From contig CAMQVM010000138.1 in NCBI GenBank assembly GCA_947038135.1, forward strand, positions 1-5,295: 5,295 bases of DNA, read 5' to 3'. The notes beneath the pieces are model-generated. The model was given only the letters and a program-made list of their open reading frames with translations, had not been told where the DNA came from and searched no databases. Shown piece after piece: positions 1-5,029 of the stretch. A program made the translations under genes and the position numbers. The number at the start of each line of letters is the position of its first letter. The stretch's first letter is position 1. Source of the DNA: an uncultured Rikenellaceae bacterium (GTDB taxonomy: Bacteria > Bacteroidota > Bacteroidia > Bacteroidales > Rikenellaceae).

Positions 1-184
1 GATACTGAAAGAGAGCAAGAGCAGTGTAAAGACGTTTCATCTCGTCACTAGATAGTTCAAAAGTGGTAGAAGTTTTAAGTTCTATTCTCTGATCGATTAC
101 TTTAGGATTAATTTCCATTGCCTTATTTTTTAAGTGATTAAATAATCGGGCAGTGAAATAAAGAATGTGATACCCCATATTCAT
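1..184 (-). CDS. Unrecognised protein, 5' part only (runs off left edge)
   Basis: The minus strand is open from an in-frame TGA just above position 184 to the window edge, about 61 codons. Three ATGs are possible starts: 184 (MNMGYHILYF...), 178 (MGYHILYF...) and 118 (MEINPKVIDQ...). The last follows AAGG closely, but Bacteroidota rarely use Shine-Dalgarno pairing, so the start is undecided. After residue 23 the frame reads as ordinary soluble protein, with alternating charged and hydrophobic residues (KVIDQRIELKTSTTFELSSDEMKRLYTAL). I do not recognise a family and assign no function. A promoter-like TAGTTTTGCA at 233-240 and a 12-bp palindrome at 209-220 lie just upstream in the right orientation, which supports a real gene. 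The 3' end is missing from the window. Confidence 0.45.
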   Translation of the reverse strand, partial: MNMGYHILYFTARLFNHLKNKAMEINPKVIDQRIELKTSTTFELSSDEMKRLYTALALFQY

Positions 185-208
185 TCATAAAGCGCATAAC
201 ATCAAAAC

Positions 209-220
209 CCAAGTACTTGG
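209..220. repeat. 12-bp perfect palindrome CCAAGTACTTGG, possible operator
   Basis: The site is self-complementary over 12 bp and is flanked by AACCC (206-210) and GGGTT (222-226), which can form an alternative outer stem. It lies just downstream of the predicted start of transcription of the minus-strand gene, where an operator or a leader hairpin would act. It also covers the first codons of the plus-strand frame. Function is inferred from position only. Confidence 0.35.
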
Positions 221-687
221 TGGGTTACAATGCAAAACTACATATCTTTAATGATGTCAAAAAGATTATATCAGCACTAGACGTAATCGGTATTGGACAA
301 TTGGATAAATGGTTGAAAAAGGGCGATTTATATCTTACAAGCACACCATTATTTTATTTTGATGGTGCAAATAAAGGTCATACTCAGAATTCACTATATA
401 TTCTTCTTAGTGGAGAGGCGTATTCTATACATAAAATTTCTGTTCAATTAAATATTGGAGCAAAACAAGATAAAGCAGAAGCTATTAATGTATATAAAAA
501 CGTATTGATTAAAATATTTACATCACTAAACATACATATACCTGATAACTTAATAAACTCATTGTTAAATAGAAGTGATTTTAAATTTGGATATCTAACT
601 CATTGTATAGATATGCAGTTTCGGGAGTGTGGAATGATAACTTGTTGTGATGTGTTTATAACTTCAGAATTACATCGAACGACTTAA
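217..687 (+). CDS. Unrecognised A+T-rich reading frame, no ATG start (possible remnant)
   Basis: The frame encodes up to 156 residues from TTG at 217; GTG at 220 is the alternative start. It stays open upstream to 157 (stop at 154) without an ATG, and the only internal Met codons are near the C-terminus (from about residue 133). The product looks like a real soluble protein. It has an amphipathic N-terminal part, a central LYILLSGEAY segment, then KAEAINVYKNVLIKIFTSL and IPDNLINSLLNR, which look helical. The end is Cys-rich, with five Cys between about residues 130 and 145. It has no signal peptide or membrane segment, and I know no family. Base use is much more A+T-rich than in rpsO or the sulfatase; some 60-base lines have under 25% G+C. 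No promoter box precedes it. It may be a 5'-truncated gene, a recently acquired orphan, or a gene with a non-ATG start. Confidence 0.4.
   Translation: MVGYNAKLHIFNDVKKIISALDVIGIGQLDKWLKKGDLYLTSTPLFYFDGANKGHTQNSLYILLSGEAYSIHKISVQLNIGAKQDKAEAINVYKNVLIKIFTSLNIHIPDNLINSLLNRSDFKFGYLTHCIDMQFRECGMITCCDVFITSELHRTT
233..261 (-). promoter_or_regulatory. Candidate promoter for the minus-strand gene at 1-184
   Basis: Read on the minus strand, TAGTTTTG (240-233) fits the Bacteroidota -7 box TAnnTTTG and is followed by CA, as are the five better promoters in this window. A TTTG (261-258) lies 17 nt upstream, shorter than the 19-20 nt seen in the others. Transcription would start near 226, leaving a leader of roughly 40-110 nt depending on the ATG used. 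It lies inside the unrecognised plus-strand frame, so it could be a chance match. Confidence 0.3.
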
Positions 688-940
688 TCACTGTATTTAA
701 ACGTTTACAATGTGCCACAAATATTTTAATATCATTATTGCAATTAATCAGATTTTCAGTCAAACAAAAAGCCAAACACAAGAGATGAACCCTACATCTT
801 TTGAGCCGATTGTAATCCCTGCCAAAAGATTGTGAATTTCAAACCAAGCAAAGATCAAAATTTTGATAGCCAAGTAATCATTTAATTACCTCATCTAAGT
901 ATTGAAATAATTTAACAGATGAATGGAATACACGAAAAAG
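688..940. other. Spacer without a supported gene; contains inverted repeats
   Basis: No frame here has a start, length and composition that support a gene. Three structures are visible. ATCTTTTG (796-803) and CAAAAGAT (823-830) form an 8-bp inverted repeat around a 19-nt loop. ATCAAAATTTTGAT (854-867) is a perfect 14-bp palindrome. A 39-codon minus-strand stretch (about 768-890), ending ...SKDVGFISCVWLFV, lacks an ATG but reads like protein. The block 781-867 is less A+T-biased than its surroundings and could be a dispersed repeat or decayed element, which one window cannot prove. Confidence 0.4.
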
Positions 941-977
941 ATTAAATAAAAAAGGCTTACAGCAAGCTGTAAGCCTT
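941..977 (-). terminator. Rho-independent terminator of tRNA-Cys
   Basis: AAGGCTTACAGC (952-963) and GCTGTAAGCCTT (966-977) are perfect reverse complements, giving an 11-12 bp stem with a tiny loop. Read on the minus strand the stem runs straight into TTTTTTATTTAATC. It starts 9 nt after the 3' end of tRNA-Cys, so it ends that transcript. Confidence 0.9.
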
Positions 978-985
978 GGAAATCG

Positions 986-1056
986 AGGTCCGAAGCGGAA
1001 TCGAACCGCTGTGGTCGGTTTTGCAGACCGGTGCCTGACCGCTCGGCCATCGGACC
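986..1056 (-). tRNA. tRNA-Cys(GCA)
   Basis: This is a 71-nt cloverleaf on the minus strand. The acceptor stem is GGTCCGA/TCGGACC, with the discriminator U73 typical of tRNA-Cys. The D arm is GCCGAGCGGTCAGGC, the anticodon loop is CTGCAAA with GCA at 1024-1022, and the T arm is AGCGG-TTCGATT-CCGCT. The 3' CCA is not encoded (CGA follows), so CCA must be added by tRNA nucleotidyltransferase. One oddity is that the first anticodon-stem pair (27-43) is C-A rather than a Watson-Crick pair. The gene is a single-gene transcript with its own promoter (1072-1103) and terminator (941-977). Confidence 0.97.
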
Positions 1057-1071
1057 ATCTATTAACGAGTG

Positions 1072-1103
1072 CAAAGATAGGAAGTAATTTTCATTTTTCC
1101 AAA
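1072..1103 (-). promoter_or_regulatory. Promoter of tRNA-Cys
   Basis: On the minus strand, TTTG (1103-1100), a 20-nt gap, then TATCTTTG (1079-1072) match the Bacteroidota -33/-7 consensus TTTG/TAnnTTTG. The -7 box ends 15 nt before the first base of the mature tRNA, leaving a very short leader. Confidence 0.88.
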
Positions 1104-1179
1104 TTTATTTGTAAAATAATGCAAAATATATCGTAAAATAAAATAATCGTAGAATAAAACGAAAATAAAAGCAAAAACA

Positions 1180-1210
1180 TTTGCAAGTCCAAATTTAATT
1201 CGTACCTTTG
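1180..1210 (+). promoter_or_regulatory. Promoter of rpsO
   Basis: TTTG (1180-1183), a 19-nt gap and TACCTTTG (1203-1210) make a full consensus Bacteroidota promoter. The -7 box ends 29 nt before the rpsO ATG, so the leader is only about 20-25 nt. That leaves little room for the structured S15-binding leader known from other bacteria. It is divergent from the tRNA-Cys promoter, with 76 bp between the two -33 elements. Confidence 0.9.
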
Positions 1211-1239
1211 CACCGTTAATAAATCTTAATATCAGAGAA

Positions 1240-1512
1240 ATGAATTATATTTCATCAGAGAAAAAGCAAGAACTATTTAGTTCTTACGGAAAGTCTAATA
1301 CAGACACTGGTTCTGCAGAGAGTCAGATCGCCTTATTTTCATACCGTATCAGCCACCTAACTCAGCACCTTAAGGCGCACAAGCACGATTTTGGAACTCA
1401 AAGATCATTGCTTCGTCTTGTAGGTAAGAGAAGAAGTTTACTAAACTATCTTAAGGACATTGATATTGAAAGATACAGAGCAATTATCAAAGCTCTAGGT
1501 CTAAGAAAATAA
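1240..1512 (+). CDS. rpsO: 30S ribosomal protein S15
   Basis: S15 is a primary binder of the central domain of 16S rRNA. It nucleates the platform of the small subunit and forms an intersubunit bridge. The 90-residue product has the family's usual size (about 89). The conserved path is visible: TDTGSAESQI (21-30), HLTQHLKAHKHDFGTQRSL (39-57), which contacts rRNA, then LRLVGKRRSLLNYL (58-71) and the helical tail ending ALGLRK. The ATG at 1240 gives the exact family N-terminus. No Shine-Dalgarno precedes it, as is normal in Bacteroidota. It has its own promoter and terminator, so it is monocistronic here. The rpsO-pnp pairing known from Proteobacteria is absent. Confidence 0.98.
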   Translation: MNYISSEKKQELFSSYGKSNTDTGSAESQIALFSYRISHLTQHLKAHKHDFGTQRSLLRLVGKRRSLLNYLKDIDIERYRAIIKALGLRK

Positions 1513-1533
1513 TTTACGCATTTCCAAGCTTAT

Positions 1534-1570
1534 AGAGATCATACCAATAGTTGGTGTGGTCTCTTTTTTT
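1534..1570 (+). terminator. Rho-independent terminator of rpsO
   Basis: A 14-bp stem (1534-1547 with 1551-1564) closes on a 3-nt TAG loop. All positions pair if two G-U wobbles are allowed. Seven T in total (1564-1570) follow. It begins 22 nt after the rpsO stop codon. Confidence 0.92.
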
Positions 1571-1649
1571 GTTTTATACACTTTCATACCTCGCTATAAA
1601 CACAACAACAAACCAATATTGATATATTTTACAAATTAACTGAAAAAAA

Positions 1650-1681
1650 ATTGCAATTATAAATAAATTAAACTAAATTTG
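1650..1681 (+). promoter_or_regulatory. Promoter of the sulfatase gene
   Basis: TAAATTTG (1674-1681) fits the -7 box TAnnTTTG, and ATTG (1650-1653) lies 20 nt upstream as a -33 element. The spacer is A+T-rich. The box ends 54 nt before the ATG. The match at -33 is weaker than for rpsO or the tRNA operon, which suggests a weaker or regulated promoter. Confidence 0.7.
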
Positions 1682-1735
1682 CAGATAATTAAACAGATAA
1701 CATCCATAAAAAACTACCATTTATAACTGCAAACA

Positions 1736-3160
1736 ATGAAAAGAATAATTCAATTACTTCCATGTGCACTGCTAGGAGTTACCAGTACTGCATTTGCTCA
1801 AACTACACCCAAAGAGAGCAAAACACCTAAGAAACCAAATATACTACATATTATACTTGATGATGTAGGATATGATGACCTTAGCTGCTATGGCTCGAAA
1901 GATATCAAAACCCCATACATGGACGCATTGGCACAGGCAGGAATGCGACTTACCGACTTTTATGCTCCCCATGGAACCAGCACCCCATCACGTGCAACAA
2001 CTCTTACAGGGCGCTATGCTCCACGTGTAAATAAGGGCAAAGGGCTATCAGTGCTATTTCCAAGCTCTACAACAGGTCTTGAAGATGAGATGGAGGTAAC
2101 CATTACCGAGCTACTGAAAGAGCAAGGCTACACCACTGCCCTATTTGGAAAGTGGCACTTAGGACACCTACCTCAATTTTTGCCTTATGTGCATGGGTTC
2201 GATAGGTTTTTAGGCATACCCTACCCTAACGACCATGGACCAGAGCGAATTGGAGCAACAGGTGTTAGAGGCGATGGATCAATTGTCCATCCTCCGATAC
2301 CTTTGATGGATCAAGCACAAATAGTAAAAGAGTGCGACAATAACGATATCGCAGAGTTGCCACACTTATTTATACGTGAAACCTGCAAATTTATCAATAA
2401 AGCAGTAAGAGCCGACAAACCATTTTATGTGCAGTACTCAAATATCGAAACCCACACACCTTACTTTATACCTCGTGGATTTGAGGGAAAAAGCGAAGCT
2501 GGAGCATTTGGCGATGCAGTGGAGTATGCAGATATGAGCGTTGGTATACTTGTTGACTTCATTAAAAAGCTAAAGGTAGACGATAACACAATTATAGTTA
2601 TCACCTCAGACAATGGTCCATTAGTACACAAAGATCAAGAGCTAGAGAGATGCTACGGCAGGTTTGGCGAAACAGACCCAACACGTAAGCACCTGCTTCG
2701 TGGGGGTAAATACCAAGAGATGTATGATGGTGGCATACGTGTGCCATTTATTGTTTCATGGCCATCAAAAATCACCGCAGGCAGCACTAGTGCCGAGGTT
2801 ATAGGTGCGATGGACCTATTTAACCTATTCGCTGATATTTCAGGAGCTACAATCCCAACAGATATAGTTATCGATGGTAAGGATATACGCCCAATACTAT
2901 TTGGCGAAAAGGGAGCAAAATCTCCTCATAAGGCTATATTCGGATTCAGACCTCAAGGAAAAGTACAAAGTGTACGATATGAAAACTGGAAGCTGGTATT
3001 TAACAACAAAGATAAAGCACCATCACTTTATAACCTAACAAACGATTTAGGCGAGAAAAACAATGTTGCAGCAGCAAATAAAAAGATTGTTGACAAGATG
3101 GTTGAGATGAGTGTTAAAGCAAACAATGCCGTAAAAGAAGGACTTCCTATTGAGTTATAA
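1736..3160 (+). CDS. Exported Ser-type sulfatase (arylsulfatase superfamily, S1)
   Basis: This enzyme hydrolyses sulfate esters, probably on a glycan, in the periplasm or at the cell surface. Residues 1-21 form a signal peptide ending AFA before Gln22; Cys10 is not in a lipobox. The metal site is Asp42-Asp43 (ILDDVGYDD) and Asp292-Asn293 (TSDNG). The signature S82-T-P-S-R86 ... L-T-G92 carries Ser where many sulfatases have Cys. Ser82 should be converted to formylglycine by an anaerobic radical-SAM maturase (anSME). Lys139 and His141 (FGKWHLG), His240 (ETHTPY) and Lys325 (GGKYQEMYDGG) match the expected sulfate-binding and catalytic residues. The C-terminal subdomain (about 400-474) is complete (WKLVFN, LYNLTNDLGEKNN). 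At 474 residues it has normal length. The ATG at 1736 is chosen because it starts the signal peptide. The gene stands alone with no SusCD or maturase nearby, so its substrate is unknown. Confidence 0.95.
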   Translation: MKRIIQLLPCALLGVTSTAFAQTTPKESKTPKKPNILHIILDDVGYDDLSCYGSKDIKTPYMDALAQAGMRLTDFYAPHGTSTPSRATTLTGRYAPRVNKGKGLSVLFPSSTTGLEDEMEVTITELLKEQGYTTALFGKWHLGHLPQFLPYVHGFDRFLGIPYPNDHGPERIGATGVRGDGSIVHPPIPLMDQAQIVKECDNNDIAELPHLFIRETCKFINKAVRADKPFYVQYSNIETHTPYFIPRGFEGKSEAGAFGDAVEYADMSVGILVDFIKKLKVDDNTIIVITSDNGPLVHKDQELERCYGRFGETDPTRKHLLRGGKYQEMYDGGIRVPFIVSWPSKITAGSTSAEVIGAMDLFNLFADISGATIPTDIVIDGKDIRPILFGEKGAKSPHKAIFGFRPQGKVQSVRYENWKLVFNNKDKAPSLYNLTNDLGEKNNVAAANKKIVDKMVEMSVKANNAVKEGLPIEL

Positions 3161-3192
3161 GCAAACAGATATGTGCTGACACAACAATATAA

Positions 3193-3247
3193 CAAAGCAA
3201 AAATAGGGTTGAAATGTAAATTACATTTCAACCCTATTTTTACTTTG
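3193..3247. terminator. Bidirectional terminator between convergent genes
   Basis: The arms 3199-3219 and 3221-3241 are perfect 21-nt reverse complements around a single centre base (3220). CAAAG (3193-3197) and CTTTG (3243-3247) extend them past one C-A mismatch. A-runs on one side and T-runs on the other supply a U-tract on both strands. It lies 33 nt after the sulfatase stop and 27 nt after the end of the peroxidase gene, so it serves both. In practice the innermost bases will form the loop. Confidence 0.9.
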
Positions 3248-3273
3248 CAAGACCATTACAAAATTGCGAACTA

Positions 3274-4641
3274 CTAATTTTTCTGCATATAAGAATTTTC
3301 ACCTGTCAAGGTGTTAAGAAACAAAACAATTTTATCAGCATCCTCGACACTCATTTCATTGCCACTTTGATACTTATCCATCTTTATAACCGCCTCTGCA
3401 AGGTCGTTAATAGTTCCATCATGGAAATAAGGAGCAGTAAGTGCTATATTACGTAGTGAAGGAGTTTTAAACTTGTGTTTATCAACTTCTAAATTAGTGA
3501 CACCTATTCTACCCATATCTTTAGCGTGCAGTTCTATGCCTCTATCAGCAAAGTAATCTTGTGTAACTCCCATATAGTCATATCCTATACCTCCGACATT
3601 CTCACCACCATGACAAGATGCACAGTTATTGCTTTTAAATAGGTCATAGCCCTCTAGCTCCTCTGCTGAGATAGCTGCAAGATCACCCTTTTGATACTTA
3701 TCGAACTTTGAATTTGGTGTAAGAAGCGTCTTTTCGAACTCTGCAATAGCATCTGTTATGCTATTTTGAGTTATCCCCTCAGCTCCATATATACTCTTAA
3801 ATTCAGCCTTTAGCTCTTTGTCAGCCTTTAGTTTACCCGTTATTTGCTCCCAGTTAGAACCCATCTCTAACATATCTAACGGAGGTCCTCCTGCTTGTTC
3901 TTGCAGGTCTTTAGATCTTCCATCCCAAAACTGCACATGATTTAAAGCTGCATTATAAACCGTAGGAGCGTTTATACCGCCTATCTGATCGTGTATACCC
4001 TTTGATGTTTTTAATCCGTCTACACCACCAGTGGTAAGCTCATGGCAGGTTGCACACGATATTGTGTTATTTTCAGATATTCTAACATCATGAAAAAGGT
4101 CAAACCCAAGTTCAGCTTTTGCCTGATCAACCTCTATCTTATCACGAAGAGGGCGTATTGGCTCTTCAGAAAATTCTGCTGCTGCTAGGCTATTTGTGTA
4201 GTTCTTTTGGCGGCTCTCGTTAATCCACTTAGACAGCGTTCTAGTCTCTTCGCCGTTTAGGTTGCTACCCCAGTGAATCATTTTGTATTTGTCTAATGGC
4301 ATAGAGCTGTTTACAAGAGATTGCTTAATCTTTATAAGATCTATTTCAGACACACTCTCTCCTGCCTTTATCTGATCTGTAACACTCTTAAGGTTTATAA
4401 AACGCAACCCAGAGGTCATATCCTTCTCTATCTCAACCTCAACTGGTCCTACTGCATAAAATGGCTTTACACCATCTGGCGAGTGACACACCATACAGTC
4501 GTTAGACTCAAATATTGCGACAACTTGGTTGTCTAAAGTTCCTACTAGCTCTGTGCTAGTTAGGTTGTAGCGTGCTACTGCTACTGCTAGTACTGTTGCT
4601 AATGCAGCAAACAACACTATTGAAATTTTCTTTTTTTTCAT
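3274..4641 (-). CDS. Tri-haem cytochrome c peroxidase (haem-binding domain + CcpA/MauG domain)
   Basis: It reduces hydrogen peroxide to water with electrons from the respiratory chain, on the periplasmic side. Residues 1-23 (KKKK, then a hydrophobic stretch) are an uncleaved anchor or signal peptide. Residues 38-145 are an extra haem-binding domain with C49-MVC-H53, a downstream Met (SSMPLDKY, Met114) as possible axial ligand, and a terminal LSKWI. Residues 165-450 are the di-haem peroxidase. They contain C196-ATC-H200 (peroxidatic haem), QFWDGRSKDLQEQA (237-250), Glu259 in MLEMG (family catalytic Glu), C340-ASC-H344 (electron-transfer haem), FKTPSLRNIALTAPYFHDGT (391-410), and Met421 in AVIKMDKYQ (likely haem ligand). 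At 455 residues it is longer than di-haem enzymes (about 320-350) because of the extra domain, as in other tri-haem peroxidases such as YhjA. It is monocistronic. ATG 4641 is the only start keeping the signal. A methylamine-type maturation role (MauG) is less likely. Confidence 0.93.
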   Translation of the reverse strand: MKKKKISIVLFAALATVLAVAVARYNLTSTELVGTLDNQVVAIFESNDCMVCHSPDGVKPFYAVGPVEVEIEKDMTSGLRFINLKSVTDQIKAGESVSEIDLIKIKQSLVNSSMPLDKYKMIHWGSNLNGEETRTLSKWINESRQKNYTNSLAAAEFSEEPIRPLRDKIEVDQAKAELGFDLFHDVRISENNTISCATCHELTTGGVDGLKTSKGIHDQIGGINAPTVYNAALNHVQFWDGRSKDLQEQAGGPPLDMLEMGSNWEQITGKLKADKELKAEFKSIYGAEGITQNSITDAIAEFEKTLLTPNSKFDKYQKGDLAAISAEELEGYDLFKSNNCASCHGGENVGGIGYDYMGVTQDYFADRGIELHAKDMGRIGVTNLEVDKHKFKTPSLRNIALTAPYFHDGTINDLAEAVIKMDKYQSGNEMSVEDADKIVLFLNTLTGENSYMQKN

Positions 4642-4674
4642 ATCTATCGATGTATAATTGGTTTTGCTTAAATA

Positions 4675-4695
4675 CTAGGGAGTTCACGCTCCTAG
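4675..4695 (-). promoter_or_regulatory. Hairpin in the leader of the peroxidase mRNA
   Basis: CTAGG-AG and CT-CCCTAG (minus strand, 4695-4675) pair over 7 bp with one bulged C and a 6-nt loop. It lies about 35 nt before the peroxidase ATG, in a leader of roughly 115 nt. No U-run follows, so it is not an ordinary terminator. It may affect translation or mRNA stability, but I match it to no known riboswitch. Confidence 0.4.
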
Positions 4696-4719
4696 GTGGT
4701 TAACTATTTATATTACTTC

Positions 4720-4759
4720 TTTATTAGACGAATAACAATCTTATTTATTAGCTAATAAA
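4720..4759. promoter_or_regulatory. Repeated palindromic site at the peroxidase transcription start, candidate operator
   Basis: TTTATTAGCTAATAAA (4744-4759) is a perfect 16-bp palindrome. It begins 3 bp beyond the -7 box of the peroxidase promoter, so it covers the expected start of transcription. A second, imperfect copy (TTTATTAG-ACG-AATAA, 4720-4735) lies 24 bp further downstream on the transcript. Two similar sites about two helical turns apart suggest a dimeric repressor, but A+T-rich DNA makes chance palindromes common. Confidence 0.4.
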
Positions 4760-4762
4760 GTG

Positions 4763-4770
4763 CAAAGGTA
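4763..4770 (-). promoter_or_regulatory. -7 box of the peroxidase promoter
   Basis: On the minus strand TACCTTTG (4770-4763) matches TAnnTTTG exactly and is followed by CA. No good TTTG is found 19-20 nt upstream; GTGAT/AATAA is there instead. The promoter may therefore need an activator or an alternative sigma factor. The box ends about 120 nt before the ATG. Confidence 0.7.
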
Positions 4771-4977
4771 GTAAAATTATTTGAGATCACTTATTATTTT
4801 TTCTTATATACCTATAATAAATATTAATAAGTGCACTTAGTTTTAAACATATTAATTTTATGGCAAAAGAGATATTATTTTAGTGCTTTGTGAATTTTTA
4901 TTTATTTTTTTTAATTGTTGATATAGAGGTGATTAATGTTTTTATGAAAAAAAAAGTGAAAAAAAAATGCAGAAAAA
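4771..4977. other. A+T-rich intergenic region with phased A-tracts, no gene
   Basis: I see no coding frame here. The region is extremely A+T-rich, with T8 at 4905-4912 and a 12-bp palindrome TAAGTGCACTTA (4828-4839). Three A-tracts, A9 (4947-4955), A9 (4959-4967) and A5 (4973-4977), have centres 12 bp apart and end directly against the -33 element of the tRNA operon promoter. They would act as an UP-like or bent-DNA activator element. Confidence 0.55.
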
Positions 4978-5008
4978 TTTGGAAGTATAAAAATAATATT
5001 TACCTTTG
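4978..5008 (+). promoter_or_regulatory. Promoter of the tRNA-Thr-Tyr-Gly operon
   Basis: TTTG (4978-4981), a 19-nt gap and TACCTTTG (5001-5008) form a full consensus Bacteroidota promoter, identical in boxes and spacing to the rpsO promoter. The first tRNA begins 21 nt after the -7 box. Phased A-tracts lie directly upstream. Confidence 0.92.
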
Positions 5009-5029
5009 CAGACGTTAAAACATTGTAAC

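Noticed and set aside
788..838. 16-codon plus-strand frame starting ATG (MNPTSFEPIV...)
   Set aside because: It is too short, has no promoter, and overlaps other protein-like reads of the same block. The block is reported as a possible repeat instead.
1736..1798. Sulfatase as a lipoprotein through Cys10
   Set aside because: The residues before Cys10 (LLP) do not fit a lipobox and it falls inside the hydrophobic core. A normal signal peptidase I site (AFA before Gln22) fits better.
2384..2393. TAAATTTGCA on the minus strand inside the sulfatase gene
   Set aside because: It matches the promoter box but lies inside a coding region with no minus-strand gene ahead of it, so it is taken as chance.
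3028..3231. Minus-strand 67-residue hydrophobic frame
   Set aside because: It overlaps the end of the sulfatase and starts inside the terminator palindrome. Its composition comes from reading the sulfatase backwards, and no promoter is present.
3241..3249. TACTTTGCA after the convergent terminator as a plus-strand promoter
   Set aside because: It is one base short of TAnnTTTG, is part of the terminator palindrome arm, and has no plus-strand gene downstream.
4321..4536. Plus-strand 71-residue frame
   Set aside because: It lies wholly inside the peroxidase gene on the opposite strand, which has clear haem motifs. It has no promoter or family likeness.
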